Shown in pieces: positions 1 to 10,936 of a stretch of 64,000 bases of DNA; the first letter of the stretch is position 1; every line of letters starts with the position of its first letter. The DNA lies in contig NW_017264193.1 in the NCBI RefSeq assembly GCF_001619985.1, positions 563,726-627,725 on the forward strand. Direction: 5' to 3'. Origin of the DNA: Xylona heveae TC161 (taxonomy: Eukaryota; Ascomycota; Xylonomycetes; Xylonales; Xylonaceae). The notes below the pieces were generated by a model, which worked only from the letters and a program-made list of their open reading frames with translations, did not search any database and was not told the DNA's origin. Made by a program: the position numbers and the translations under genes.

Positions 1-1365
1 CTGAGTGTGTGCCACAGGCGTTGTCGAAACAATAACAAGTAGGTATGGCGTAAGCATTGCCACCAATCCCATAGAGTCAGTGGGCTGCTCGGCATTTCCC
101 AGTGGTAGAGGTGAAAACGCCAGAACAGTACTCGGTTTACGCGGCCGGTCTAAGTTGACGCTATCATTAGGATACCTTCCTAGAATTCTTGTTGTCTTTA
201 CGGTCCGAGACACAGCCCCGAATCCTCTTGTGGCAAGGTGCGAAAATGCCATGCCCCGGTCGTCTGCAGATACGAGTGCAGTATGCCTTGTTCCAAGGAA
301 TCCGAGATGGATTACGGCCACTCCGGATACGTGACCGTGACCTTGACGACTCAAATGAAGAGCATCAAGAGCTGGAATGTATAGAAATGGCTTTCCTGAC
401 CTTGCAAGCTCCCAAGTAAAAATGTTGCCATTTTTGTGCCCGCTGGCTATGGTTGTTTGATCCGCTGATATCGCCAGAGATGTTACCGCTCCAGATTCAA
501 TGGCTGCTCAAGTTAGTAATGTGACAAGACCTGAAGTTAGTGAGGAACAATACCTTTGGAACCTTGTCCTATGATGGACTTGAGATTTTGGTGATAATCG
601 AATACCAATATAATGCCTTTCGAGGTCCCTATTGCGATAGAGGAGAAGACTGATATGCATGTCGGGCGCCCAAAGCTCCGTTTTCCAATTTCGGACAAAG
701 CCTGTCCAGATATTCTCTTCAACCGAGTCCAACGAACAACCTCCCATGGTGAAGTTGGAGTTTCAACATCTTCTTGATCACGAAATAACTGGCCAGATGA
801 TGAGGATTGTCGCGAGTGTGAGTTCAGAAAAGCAGGAGATATTGAACGTGGCGTGCTTAGAGGAGACGACGCAATTCTTGATTGAAATCGGCGATCAAAA
901 GGTCGGAGAGATGGCGTCGGGCTTCTCCCAAATGTAAGGGTACTGCCGCCGTGAGAGGAGGTGAAGGAACCCTAAGCAATTAGCACAGAAGGCTACGAGC
1001 AAGTCTATGGTAGATTACTGTCATACATGTGGAGACGGCGTATCGTCTGGTGTCGAGAGCGTTTCAGCTGGGCTGGGTGATCTGGAAACCGTATCTCTTA
1101 AAGGCAGAGTCAGTCCATCGTCGTTTTCCGCTTGGGACCCTTGAACATTTGGATAGCCATGGAATGCGTCTGGACGAGATTTCGGAACGTTATCAAGGTC
1201 CCTCTCCCTCTCTTCCTCAAGCCAGTCTACTATTCTTGTGTCTTCTTCCGCCTGTGACAAATCTACTTCCTGATTGCTGCTGCCATCCACATTCTCTGGA
1301 GATTCAAAGGCGGCTTGGACATGGTCCTCAGCACTTGCCTCCTCTTCCGTTGGCGTCGAACTCAT
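1..1365 (-). CDS. vps8: Vps8, CORVET complex subunit (5' part, runs off the window)
   Basis: N-terminal part of the CORVET tethering subunit that acts with Rab5 at early endosomes. Exons on the minus strand are 1365-1027, 971-554 and 503-<1; introns 972-1026 and 504-553 keep the frame. The first exon codes an acidic disordered leader. The second has Ser/Arg-rich sequence, then PWEVVRWTRLKRISGQ and IAIGTSKGIILVFDYHQNL, both typical of fungal Vps8. The third continues a WD40 propeller (ISADQTTIASGHKNGNIFTW; a later blade reads TALVSADDRGMAF). About 420 residues are present; the helical and C-terminal RING parts lie outside. I chose the ATG at 1365 (MSSTPTEEE); the upstream in-frame TTG at 1452 is not needed. 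Identification is by recalled family similarity and is strong; the exact start is less sure. Confidence 0.9.
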
Positions 1366-1854
1366 CGGAGTGACGCGATAGGCCTCATACCATCCATGCA
1401 GTTGTTTCTCGGCCCGAAAGGCTTTCGTAAATTTTGAGCTTCTGTCGCGCAAAATGATAACGATGTAAGAATATTCCCTCCCAGAGAGGAGCTTGTGAAC
1501 CAGAATCTATAGCTTCGAATGCAACGCTGCGATGTTGGAACTGCCGAGTGCCGGTCGATACTGCACCTTGAAGTTCGGGATCCCGTTTGAAACTTAAGTC
1601 CAGTGAAGATTCGTTTCTCTGGCAATACTGGATTACAATTATAAATTATATATTGCCTGCTACGGCGCGAGAGCCTTTGAGCCTGACTGTGTTGGTACAA
1701 CTTACGGCGGAGTTCAACTGAGCTTCCACGATAGGAAACCCGTCCATGACGGAATATGCCGCTACCCCCGGAGAGCCACTTTCTGGGGAAGACGCCAAGT
1801 CTCTCAGGGCGTTATCTCATAACTGTATCTACTCTTCCCTAATCTGCAGAAAGA
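1366..1854. promoter_or_regulatory. Shared upstream region of divergent vps8 and GPALPP gene
   Basis: 489 bp between two divergent start codons. It should hold both promoters. I saw no clear TATA box, operator or RNA gene in it; open frames here start at non-ATG codons and look like noise. Confidence 0.5.
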
Positions 1855-2824
1855 ATGGCTTCAGTAGGTCCAGAGCTACCGCCACATTTATTGGCGAAGC
1901 GGAAACGCGAAGCCGAAGCCGAAGCGCAAGCTGGAGAGGACAATGCGGCTAGAGATTTGAAAAGGCCGCGTTCACGGTCAAACAGCCATGAGGAAAGCCG
2001 CCCTCGGCGGGTAATGGGGCCTGCTCCTCCCCCCGCGCCTCTCGATGAAAGACCGCCAGGAGATGCGGACGATGACACAGACAGCAGTGAAGATGAAGTT
2101 GGACCTGCTCTTCCCTCAGGCCCACTCTACGATGTACTATCTCGTGCCCCTTCCTGGATTTCATGCGACTTGGACTAACTGGGCGCTGCAGACAGATGAA
2201 GGCAGTCCAACCGCTCAAACATCTGTATTCGATAATGCCGCCTATCAGGAAGCTGCCGAACCTGAAAAGCCACAGCGGGACGAGTGGATGATGCTACTGC
2301 CATCAGGCGACGATTGGTCCTCGAGAGTCGACCCTACAAAACTACGAAATAGAAAATTCAATACTGGTAAGGGGGCACGAGCTCCGCAAGAAAAGTCTGG
2401 CGGGATTGGTAGTGTTTGGACCGAAACACCGGAGCAGAAAAGAAAGCGACTGGAGAATGAAGTCATGGGCGTTTCCAAACCAGCAAGCCAGGGTGGCAGT
2501 AGGAGCAGTGAGAATATCCTCAGCACCGAGGATAAGGAAGCAGCGAAGAGGATACAGGAATATAATGTGAGTCTCTGCCTAAAATCTCCCTAGGCGCACA
2601 AGCAATTGACTCATGTAATACAGGAAAAATATCGCAACAAGTCGTTGTACGATGAACACAGCAAATCAACGACCAAGGAAGAAGAGGATGACCCAAGCAA
2701 GAGAGCGTTCGATCGGGAAAAGGATATTGCGGGAGGGCAAAAGATAGGATTCACACAAAAAAGAGAAATGTTGAACCGAGCAAAGGATTTTGGCTCGAGA
2801 TTCTCTGGTGGGCGTTATTTATGA
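1855..2824 (+). CDS. GPALPP-motif / DUF3752 protein
   Basis: A 284-residue protein from exons 1855-2133, 2192-2566 and 2624-2824; introns of 58 and 57 bp, both phase 0, the first with an ACTAAC branch site. The N-terminus has MASVGPELPPHLLAKRKR, a basic Arg/Ser stretch, then the repeated GPA-type motifs (VMGPAPPPAP, VGPALPSGP) that name the family. The DUF3752 part follows: KPQRDEWMMLLPSGDDW, VDPTKLRNRKFNTGKGA, WTETPEQKRKRLENEVMGV, and the C-terminal block EKYRNKSLYDEHSK...REKDIAGGQKIG...RAKDFGSRFSGGRYL. The family is conserved from fungi to man (GPALPP1); its role is unknown, with a nuclear location suggested by basic segments. An in-frame TAG near 2591 shows that the 27-bp alternative intron is too short to be used. 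Confidence 0.9.
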
Positions 2825-3773
2825 TAGGCATCGTGTTGACGGTGAAAAAAAAAAACATCCATTTATGTGGTTGATGACCAGAAGAATCCATCTTCATCAG
2901 GTTGCTAATCGCACAATAAAGCATGTGAGATTCTGCGGGAAATGAGCGCGGACACAGTTGTCAAGGGAATAAGTGCCGGTACTTCTGAATGGTCGTACCT
3001 AGCACACATCGAAAGGTATCCGGTACCTCTGGCCACATGTTTACCGTCAAAGACGCGCAGGTCTGGCGGTGGCTGAACAACTGTTTGGTGTGGCTGGGGT
3101 CTGTTGCCTGCAACCGTCCAACTTTATAAGATGAGAGACTGATGATGTTGTTTATCATCTCGTCACTTACCGCCTGCGAACAAGGGATGTAGCAGGATCC
3201 AAAAAATAAAGATTCCGATCCAATAACAATGTCATTTTATTTGTCACCCTCCTTAATTTTTCACTTTCTTTGACAACTCTGCAAGGAAAGCTGCCCTGTT
3301 CTCTGGATTTTAAAGAGTTGTTTAAATGTTCGGGGCAATTGTGAGCGCTCTCCAAGTCTCCTTTTGTTTGATTGCGTTCAGCTTCCTTGCTTGATTATTT
3401 CAACTATACGAACAGTTTCAACTACCTTTATTTGGTCGTCAAGGTGTTCGACCGACTATCGGGTAACCCGCTCTGTTCTCAATTGCGAACGAGCACGAAA
3501 TACATCATATCAATTTTGAAGCAAAGGGCCCATTGATTATTATATCTGATCACCCTCATATCTTCCGGCACGACTCATCAGGCCACGTACTGGCAGTACG
3601 CACACTCGTCATCCAGTACGAGTGTGCGATCGCCGCAGCTAGTTATCGATCCCTTGCAGATCAGGCTCGGTTGACAGGTCGGGGGATACTCTTGATTGAA
3701 TTGATAAATACCCCCTCTGTTTTTCTGTACCTAGTCCGTTCTTCAGCTCTCATACCGCGAGAATCGCTCTACG
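2825..3773. other. Intergenic region, no gene seen
   Basis: 949 bp between two same-strand genes. It holds the 3' end of the GPALPP gene (A-rich run at 2846-2855 and an AATAAA-like site near 2916) and the upstream region of the RCR gene. Open frames on both strands are short and lack family features. Confidence 0.5.
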
Positions 3774-4480
3774 ATGCATCTCGATCTACAAAAACGGCAA
3801 GATGAAGGTGGTCAGTCCGGCGATGGTCAGTCCGGCGGTGGTGACGATACCGATTGGTGGTATTCTTCGGTCAGCATTGTTTCATCATAGTATTTTTTGC
3901 CTTTTCTAATCAAGTGACCAGACCGCCGAAGTTGTCAAATGGGTTGTTTTTCTTTCCATAGTTGTCCTGCTTTTAACCTGGGTGGTTGGTGGTTCCCTCC
4001 ACGCTCAGCGTCGTCGGAGGAGAGGCCTCCCTCCGCTAGCATATCACCGAGTAATTATCCAAGCCAGAGAGAAGCATAAACAAAAAGCTAACAGTGGCAT
4101 CAAGTTTCTGGTACCTCGCTCATACCGCATGCCACCGAGGCAGACAATCGACCATGCCCCGCCTCTACCATATTATTACCATCCATCGGGTAATGGCGCG
4201 TCCAACGAGTATCCTATGTATCCAGCACCCCCGCCACCAGGTAAGATTTATGATACTTTCAAGCCTGTTATATCTCCGCTGCTAACCTTTGACAGCTTAT
4301 GGACAGGATTTCGACCCTCCACCTCAATATCAGCCTCCACTAGGTGCATCAAAAGTGGATCCTTCACAGCAGCGCCAAGTCCCTTCCGTATATGTTGGAG
4401 AGTCATCTCGCGCTGGTGACTCGTCACCAGCGCGACCTGAGCCATCGAGGCAACCTTCCGAGCGAGGTGGGGCAAATTAA
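3774..4480 (+). CDS. RCR-type single-pass membrane protein
   Basis: A 199-residue protein from exons 3774-3869, 3922-4240 and 4296-4480; both introns keep phase (0 and 1). The order is a short Gly/Asp-rich lumenal N-terminus, the motif DWWYSS, one membrane segment at about residues 37-58 (VVKWVVFLSIVVLLLTWVV), then the juxtamembrane block HAQRRRRRGLPPLAYHR and a Pro/Tyr-rich cytosolic tail with PPPP and PPPQYQPP motifs. This layout matches fungal RCR proteins (yeast Rcr1/Rcr2: ER/vacuole proteins with PY motifs that recruit Rsp5 and affect chitin and plasma-membrane traffic). The 5' splice site GTCAGC of intron 1 is non-consensus, but an in-frame stop 18 bp downstream and the resumed YSST reading frame support it. 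Confidence 0.8.
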
Positions 4481-4900
4481 TATCTTGTTCTCTACACTTA
4501 TATATTGAGGATACACGTAGCTAGTTGACTGTGCATTTTTATTTCCCTGATGGGCCCCTGATCCGAGATTGCATAGCAAACAGACTTATATGCGGCAGGA
4601 TTCGCCTTTTATATATGATTTTCCAATTTCCGCCTTCGCATCGATTGGTTGGGTGCTCACCGTCATCTTTTGTCTGAAGTATGCGTAATTGAGATCACCA
4701 GAGTTCGAGATAGAACTCGAGGCGCGGGTACATATGAGGCAACTGGTACTTATTCAAGTAATGAAATACAAATAGTTCATTGATCGCTCACAAAATTGAT
4801 GATAACGTTATGCTATTTAGGTGTAAGTGGCCTGATATATGCTTCCAAGTTGCTGACGACGTTGAATATCCTGAACTCCTTCTAATGCATTATGCGGTGT
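4481..4900. other. Convergent 3' region, no gene seen
   Basis: 420 bp between the 3' ends of two convergent genes. AT-rich, with an AATGAAATACAAAT stretch near 4760. No further feature is supported. Confidence 0.4.
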
Positions 4901-5584
4901 CTATTCCAACTCCATGGCATCACCGTCATTGTCTAACGGTATGGTTTCTGGAGTATGCTGAGACGTTTGCATATAAGTCTCGGCTTTGCTGCGCTCTTGG
5001 TCATCGTGGCCAATTGGCATTCCTCCTCTTGCTGTCTCATTTTGCTCCTGCACCTGCTTCTCGCGGATGCGTTGTCGTGCCTCAATAATTGCACGGCGGA
5101 CACTGTCATGCTCCGCAGGTACTGATAAAGATTCGGGTACAGAGTAGAGCACAAGCTCATTGTTTCCAATCGGTGGAGGGTTCTGAGACCTTAAGACTGA
5201 CTTGGGAATCTTGGTCAAACGTCTCTCAATGTCTGGAAGAAAAATGACCTTGTCATCATCCGAGTCGACTTCTGCAAGCTCTTCGTCGAGATTGTGAATA
5301 TAAATTCTGTCTTTGGTGTCATCTAATTGCATGGAATCACTAGATGGTGACGAGTGTTTGGGAGTGTAAGCCGAGGATGGCGACTGAACGGGAACGTAGA
5401 GTTTCTTCTTTCCATTTTGCTCTGCGGGAAGAGAACAGATTGTTAATAGCGGATCCTTGCTCACCAGGGAACAAGAGATTTTCGTCTTACCAATATCTAA
5501 TAATTCAAACCTCTTTGCCAGCCGCTGATCGTTGTCCGGGGTTGAATCGGCCTGTCGTTTGACTCCATGTGGTCTTGGCTCCAT
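4901..5584 (-). CDS. Conserved fungal protein of unknown function
   Basis: I do not recognise a named family. Exons 5584-5491 and 5421-4901 give 204 residues. The intron (5422-5490, GTAAGA...CCGCAG) is 69 nt and has no in-frame stop, so an unspliced message would still read through with 23 extra residues. Splicing joins LLDI to EQNGKKKLYVPV. The N-terminus is basic (MEPRPHGVKRQAD...RLAKRFELL). The centre is acidic (EVDSDDDKV) and runs into FLPDIERRLTKIPKSVL and NELVLYSVPESLSVP, the part most likely to be conserved. The C-terminus is helical and charged (RRAIIEARQRIREKQ). It is probably a soluble nuclear or cytosolic protein. It is transcribed away from ALA1 with 168 bp between the start codons. 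Confidence 0.7.
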   Translation of the reverse strand: MEPRPHGVKRQADSTPDNDQRLAKRFELLDIGKTKISCSLVSKDPLLTICSLPAEQNGKKKLYVPVQSPSSAYTPKHSSPSSDSMQLDDTKDRIYIHNLDEELAEVDSDDDKVIFLPDIERRLTKIPKSVLRSQNPPPIGNNELVLYSVPESLSVPAEHDSVRRAIIEARQRIREKQVQEQNETARGGMPIGHDDQERSKAETYMQTSQHTPETIPLDNDGDAMELE

Positions 5585-5752
5585 CTCGGCCCCCAGCTAC
5601 GGTTTCGTCATCCAGACCCTCAATTTCTCAGCTTTTCGCTCTGCTGCAGGGTTGTCGATCGACCAGAAAGAGAAGCGAAACGTGTCAATTAGGATATTTG
5701 AGCCGGCCGTGACCGTGGAAGCTCTATTAAAGACATCACCTCTGCCTCGTTG
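5585..5752. promoter_or_regulatory. Short bidirectional promoter, unknown gene / ALA1
   Basis: Only 168 bp separate the divergent start codons at 5584 (minus) and 5753 (plus), so both promoters and both 5' leaders must share it. No TATA-like element is evident. If the downstream ATG of ALA1 (5912) is also used, its leader is longer. Confidence 0.55.
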
Positions 5753-8700
5753 ATGCGGGGTCTGAAGTTCTTCAACTATTGCGGACGTGGTCTGAGTCAC
5801 GGCAACTTCTCGAATCTCAACTCCTTTGGGGGCGCGCCAAAATTTCCATTTCTTGCCCCTCCAAGCCTGAACACCCGCTTCTTCCAAACAAACCCATCAA
5901 AGGCCTACACCATGCCTTCAATCATTGAGGCTGAGCCAGAATGGAGCGCGGTGCGCGTTCGCGCTGCCTTTTTGGAATTTTTTAAGAAGAAGGGACACAC
6001 CTTTGGTGGGGCATTGTCCACAGAGTCGACTTTTTTGTGAAGAATACTGACAAAGGGTTTACTATAGTCCCCTCATCCTCTGTCGTCCCTCTTTCTGACC
6101 CTACACTCCTCTTTACCAATGCTGGTATGAACCAGTACAAGTCAATCTTTTTGGGTACCGTCGATCCTCAATCGGACTTTGCCCAGCTCAAGCGTGCAGT
6201 AAATTCGCAAAAGGTGAACATCCAAATCAACTACTCAGACCTAGATGACTTGCTAACATCTAACAGTGTATTCGCGCGGGAGGAAAGCATAATGTAACGG
6301 ATCCATGGACGATAATTCTCAGTCACTATGCTCACGATTTCTAGGATCTTGACGATGTTGGCAAGGACAGCTACCACCACGTAAGTCGGCGCAGACATGT
6401 CAAAGTGGCGTTGAGTGCTAATATTGATTCAAGACATTCTTCGAAATGTTGGGCAACTGGAGTTTTGGCGATTACTTCAAGAAAGAGGCAATTGAATACT
6501 CATGGGACCTTCTCACCAAGGTCTTTGGCATCGCCCCCGATCGATTATACGTTACGTACTTTGAAGGATATGAGGCTGGTGGTCTCGAGCCGGATCTCGA
6601 GGCCAAGGAGTTCTGGAAGTCGGTGGGTGTCCCGGAAGACCATATCCTTCCTGGAAACATGAAGGACAACTTCTGGGAAATGGGTGACCAAGGCCCTTGC
6701 GGTCCTTGCAGTGAAGTTCATTACGACCGGATAGGCGGTCGGAATGCCGCTCACCTAGTTAACGAGGATGACCCCAACGTCCTCGAGATTTGGAACAACG
6801 TTTTCATTCAATACAACCGTGAGGCCGACAAGTCTCTCCGACCGTTGCCCAACAAGCACGTCGATACGGGTATGGGCTTTGAGCGTCTCGTCTCTGTTCT
6901 TCAAAACAAGGAGTCGAACTACGACACCGACGTCTTCTCGCCCCTCTTCAAGAAGATCCAAGAGATCACCGGCGCTCGGGAATACCGTGGCAAATTCGGA
7001 AGCGAGGATCCGGATGGCATTGACACTGCCTACCGTGTCTGTGCGGACCATGTGCGGACATTGACTTTTGCCATCAGCGATGGCGGCATTCCCAACAATG
7101 AAGGCCGTGGCTACGTAGTGCGAAGAGTTCTCCGCCGAGGCGCTCGTTATGCTCGCAAGTATTTCGAGACGGATATTGGAAACTTCTTCTCAAGGATCGT
7201 CCCTACGCTTGTTGAGCAGATGGGTGGCATGTTCCCTGAAATCGCCAAGAAGGAGAAGGATGTCAAGGAAATCTTGGATGAGGAAGAAGAGTCCTTCTCC
7301 AAGACCCTCGACCGGGGCGAGCGCATGTTCGAGCACTATGCCCAGCAGTGCAAGATCCATGACTCCAAGAAGCTGCACGGTGCGGACGTGTGGCGTCTTT
7401 ACGACACATTCGGATTCCCTGTTGACCTTACCAGATTGATGGCCGAGGAGCGCGGCCTCGACATTGATGAGAAGGAGTTCCAGGAAGCGCAGGCAAAAGC
7501 CAAGGAAGCCAGCAAGGGTGAGAAGAAGGCCGTTGCTGATTTGGTCAAGTTCGATGTTCATGACCTTGGCAACTTGGACAAGATGCACGAGGTTCCCAAG
7601 ACTGACGATAGCGCCAAGTTTGGTACGTTTCCCTTTTATTTGTTCATATAGTGTTGCGATGTGTCTGCTAACTCACCAATTCAGCCAAGGGCAACATCAC
7701 CTCTCAGATCAAGGCTATTTTCCACTCAAAGAAATTCTTGAACAGCACCTCAGAGATTCCCGAGGGCGAGCAACTTGGTGTGTTGCTGGACCGAACCAAC
7801 TTTTACGCCGAACAGGGTGGCCAGGAATATGATACCGGGAAGATTTTGATTGATGGCCACGCTGAGCTTGAGGTCCAGAATGTCCAGTCGTATGCTGGCT
7901 ACGTTTTGCACACTGGTTACTTGAAATACGGTAACCTCACTGTTGGCAACGAGGTCATTTGTGAGTATGATGAGGTACGTCTAATCAAGCTCTTTTCCCT
8001 TCTCGACTTTTTTTCTAACATTTGCTGCTGTAAAGCTCCGTCGGTGGCCCATCCGGAACAACCACACTGGAACGCACATTCTCAACTACGCCCTCCGTGA
8101 AGTACTCGGCGATGCCATTGACCAGAAGGGCTCCCTCGTCGCCGCAGAAAAGCTCCGGTTCGACTTTTCGCACAAGTCGAGCATCTCGGACGCCGAGCTT
8201 GCCAGAATCGAGGACATTTGCTCCGACTACATTGAGAGGAACGACACAGTCTATGCAAAGGACGTGCCGCTCGCCACTGCCCGCGAGATTCAAGGCGTGC
8301 GCGCCGTCTTTGGCGAGACATACCCCGACCCCGTCCGCGTCGTCTCCGTTGGTGTTGACATTGAAACTCTGCTCCACAACATCAAGAACCCTGACTGGGA
8401 GCATGTCAGTGTTGAGTTCTGCGGTGGTACACACGTCCAAAAGACGGGTGATATCAAGCGTCTCGTCATCCTCGAAGAGAGCGGTATCGCCAAGGGCATT
8501 CGGCGAATTATTGCCGTTACCGGCGAGGAGGCCTATGAGGTGCAACGGATCGCCAACGAGTTCTCTGACCGTCTTGACCACCTTACCAAGATGCCTCACA
8601 GCTCCGAAAAGGAGCAGGCCGTCAAGCAGACCCAGACGGAACTCAACCAGTTGTCCATTTCCGCCATTACCAAGGCTTCTTTCCGTGACCGCTTCGCCAA

Positions 8701-9320
8701 GATTTCCAAGCAGGTTCTCGATGAACAAAAGGCCAAGCAAAAGGCCGAGGCCAAGGAGGCCGTCGACACCATCACCAAGTACTTTGCCGATGAGAAGAAC
8801 AAGGACAAGAAACACCTTGTCATCAAGCTTCCTATCTCCGCCAACTCAAAGGCCCTCGGTGAAGCTCTGAACTTTGTCAAGTCAAAGAATAGCGACAAGA
8901 CTGTCTACCTTTTTGCTGCTGACTCAACTGAGTCCAAGGTCGTGCATGGATGCCACGTCTCTTCTGTAAGTTTTTTGAGTTTGCTCGCTTCGCTCGTTTT
9001 TTCTCATTTTCATTCCTTATCTCCCTATCCTCTCTCCTTATACTCCCACTCTTCAAATCTTGTCCTATTCACCTCACTACAAAGCTCTACCCACGCTCCA
9101 GCACCCCATGCATAAATCACATACTAATCATTTTCTCACCACCTAGGACGCCTCATCCAAGGGCGCTTCCGCCAACGAGTGGGCCTCTGCCGTATCTGGC
9201 GTTATCGGCGGCAAGGCTGGCGGCAAGGGCGCCACCTGCATCGGCAACGGCACTCAGGCAGACAAGGTCGACGAAGCTCTTTCCAAGGCGGAGGAATATC
9301 TTTCTAAGCTGTCAATTTAA
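5753..9320 (+). CDS. ALA1: Alanyl-tRNA synthetase, likely mitochondrial and cytosolic forms
   Basis: Charges tRNA-Ala. Eight exons: 5753-6005, 6068-6213, 6267-6293, 6345-6380, 6434-7622, 7685-7974, 8036-8965, 9147-9320; 1,014 residues from the first ATG, 961 from the ATG at 5912 ([11 protein letters not shown]), which is the usual cytosolic length. The extra 53 N-terminal residues have no Asp or Glu and are rich in Arg, Lys, Ser, Asn and aromatics, as in a mitochondrial presequence. Class II features are clear: [52 protein letters not shown]. The editing domain has HTGTH (HxxxH) and CGGTH (CxxxH) zinc/catalytic motifs, followed by a C-terminal C-Ala domain (GGKGGGKG-like GGKAGGKGA). Exons 3 and 4 are only 27 and 36 nt. 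The 3' flank is strongly pyrimidine-rich. Confidence 0.97.
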
Positions 9321-9814
9321 ATTACCCTTTTTTTTTTCTCATCTTTTTCATTTTCTCCATTTCTCTTCAACTTTTTATTCATATTTCCTTTCCCCCTTTT
9401 ATCTTTTTTTACCCCCTTTTGTCCAATTGGTAAGATGACTTACTTCGGATTTACTTTACCACCAGAAAGGTTCTTTTCTTTTCTTTTTCTTCTTAAAAAA
9501 CAATATCAAAGTCATTATTGAAAAAAATCTTTCTCCAACTTTTCCAAATCCATTTTGAGTTATGATGATGTATTATGTATGTGAGGCTTTATGTTACAGT
9601 ATTATATTCTCCGTATGTGACGCGACTATGTTACAGTTTCCCCTCCCCCTGTCCCTCATCATGTACGAAAAGGCGGAAGAGAAAAATAATATTACATTGG
9701 GAAATTGAATTTCATATCATATAGTTTTATTACAATTTCCGCATTGTCTATTGAATTGTGTTCGGACGCTAGTTCTTACTTCTCACTTTTTCTTTTGTCT
9801 ATCCAGACCCCGCG

Positions 9815-9850
9815 GCTGTCCAAGCTGTCCAAGCTGTCCAAGCCGTTCCA
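9815..9850. repeat. 9-bp tandem repeat, 3 perfect copies plus 1 degenerate
   Basis: GCTGTCCAA occurs three times in a row at 9815-9841, followed by the variant GCCGTTCCA. It lies in the ALA1-CSL4 intergenic region and is non-coding. Confidence 0.9.
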
Positions 9851-10003
9851 GTGCATTAAATCATTCGAGTAGAAATCGCAATCAAAACGGGCTTTGATCT
9901 TTTGATGTATTATACACATTCCTCTTCATTTCGGTATTCATCCTTGTTCCTCATCGCCTTGATTCGGCCGCATGAGCCTGGCCGTCGCCGCCATGGACCC
10001 CTT

Positions 10004-10024
10004 GCTTCACGCTTCACGCTTCAC
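10004..10024. repeat. 7-bp tandem repeat, 3 copies
   Basis: GCTTCAC repeated three times, followed within 50 bp by several copies of ATTCTGC/ATTTTAC-like heptamers, giving a 7-bp periodic tract to about 10070. Confidence 0.85.
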
Positions 10025-10936
10025 GATTTACGCCTCGCATTCTGCATTTTACATTCTGCATTCTGGATTTCGTAATAACAACATGATTTTGATAAAATTA
10101 AACTCACGTTAACTCTTTTCTGCATTCCCTAGTCACCAAGGGTTAGGGTATATATGCACGCGTGATATTGCGTATAAAGTCTAATTAATTCTCGACATTT
10201 GTTTCTACTATTGATTGTAAATGCTGCGGGTATCATTGTAAAGTCTATTAATAGTCATATGTCATCTTCCCTAATCAAAGCGCGGGCCCGGGTTAAGTGA
10301 AATAACTGGGACACAAAGAAACCCTAGCCCTGAGAAACATTTTCCTCATCGAAGCCGAGCCGCGTCCGGGGTTGATTGTAAAGAATTAGGGATGGATAAT
10401 GATGCTGCATTGCTGCCTCCAAGTCGGTGGAAGAAGCAGAGCCCAAGTCCAGAGAGCAATAGAAGAATAGAGAAGATAAGAGAGGAGAAGAGGTGTCAAG
10501 AAGGATCAAGGATGTGTTGGTGTGGTGCTCTTTCTTCCCTTCCCTTCCACAAGCATCGTCAATGCGCATACGGCGCGGGTGGAAAAGGTGCATGATCTCC
10601 CTTCCGGCAGATTTTGCATACAGCGTCTTGAGACAGACTCGGCTGTTTGGTTTGTTTTCGCTGATGCCCAGGCGGGCACGCAGGCCGTGCGAGTTGCGTT
10701 CAGGCAAATCAGGGGAATAGGGGCCGCAGTGCTGGGCATGATCCGATATGTAGTCCCGCCCAGTACATATAGACTCGACACCCGCGGAGGAGATCCTTGA
10801 GCAGCACGCCGCAGAGGATCTGGCTTGCACAAACAAAGGAGGCGAGTACTCCAATGCTGTCGCTGCTGAATCAACAAACGTCCCAAGGTTGCATCAGGGC
10901 CGATTCCTGCTTTCGATAAAAACTTTGGACGTGCGC

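Larger units (their letters stand above)
9321..10936. other. Long convergent 3' region with short tandem repeats
   Basis: 1.6 kb between ALA1 and CSL4, which converge. It starts with a T/C-rich stretch (9325-9500), has two short tandem repeats (9815-9850 and 10004-10024), and is AT-rich to about 10260. An open frame of 176 codons on the minus strand at 10324-10854 has no family features and starts at a weak codon; I do not call it a gene. Confidence 0.5.

Noticed and set aside
2567-2593. 27-bp intron in the GPALPP gene
   Set aside because: Too short for a spliceosomal intron; the 57-bp intron ending at 2623 keeps phase and gives the conserved EKYRNKSLYDEHSK.
8015-8815. 266-codon open frame antisense to ALA1
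   Set aside because: Exactly opposite a conserved exon of alanyl-tRNA synthetase; antisense openness is expected from the codon bias of that exon.
10324-10854. 176-codon minus-strand open frame downstream of CSL4
   Set aside because: Low-complexity, no conserved residues, and it lies just past the CSL4 stop in the same transcript direction; better explained as 3' flank.
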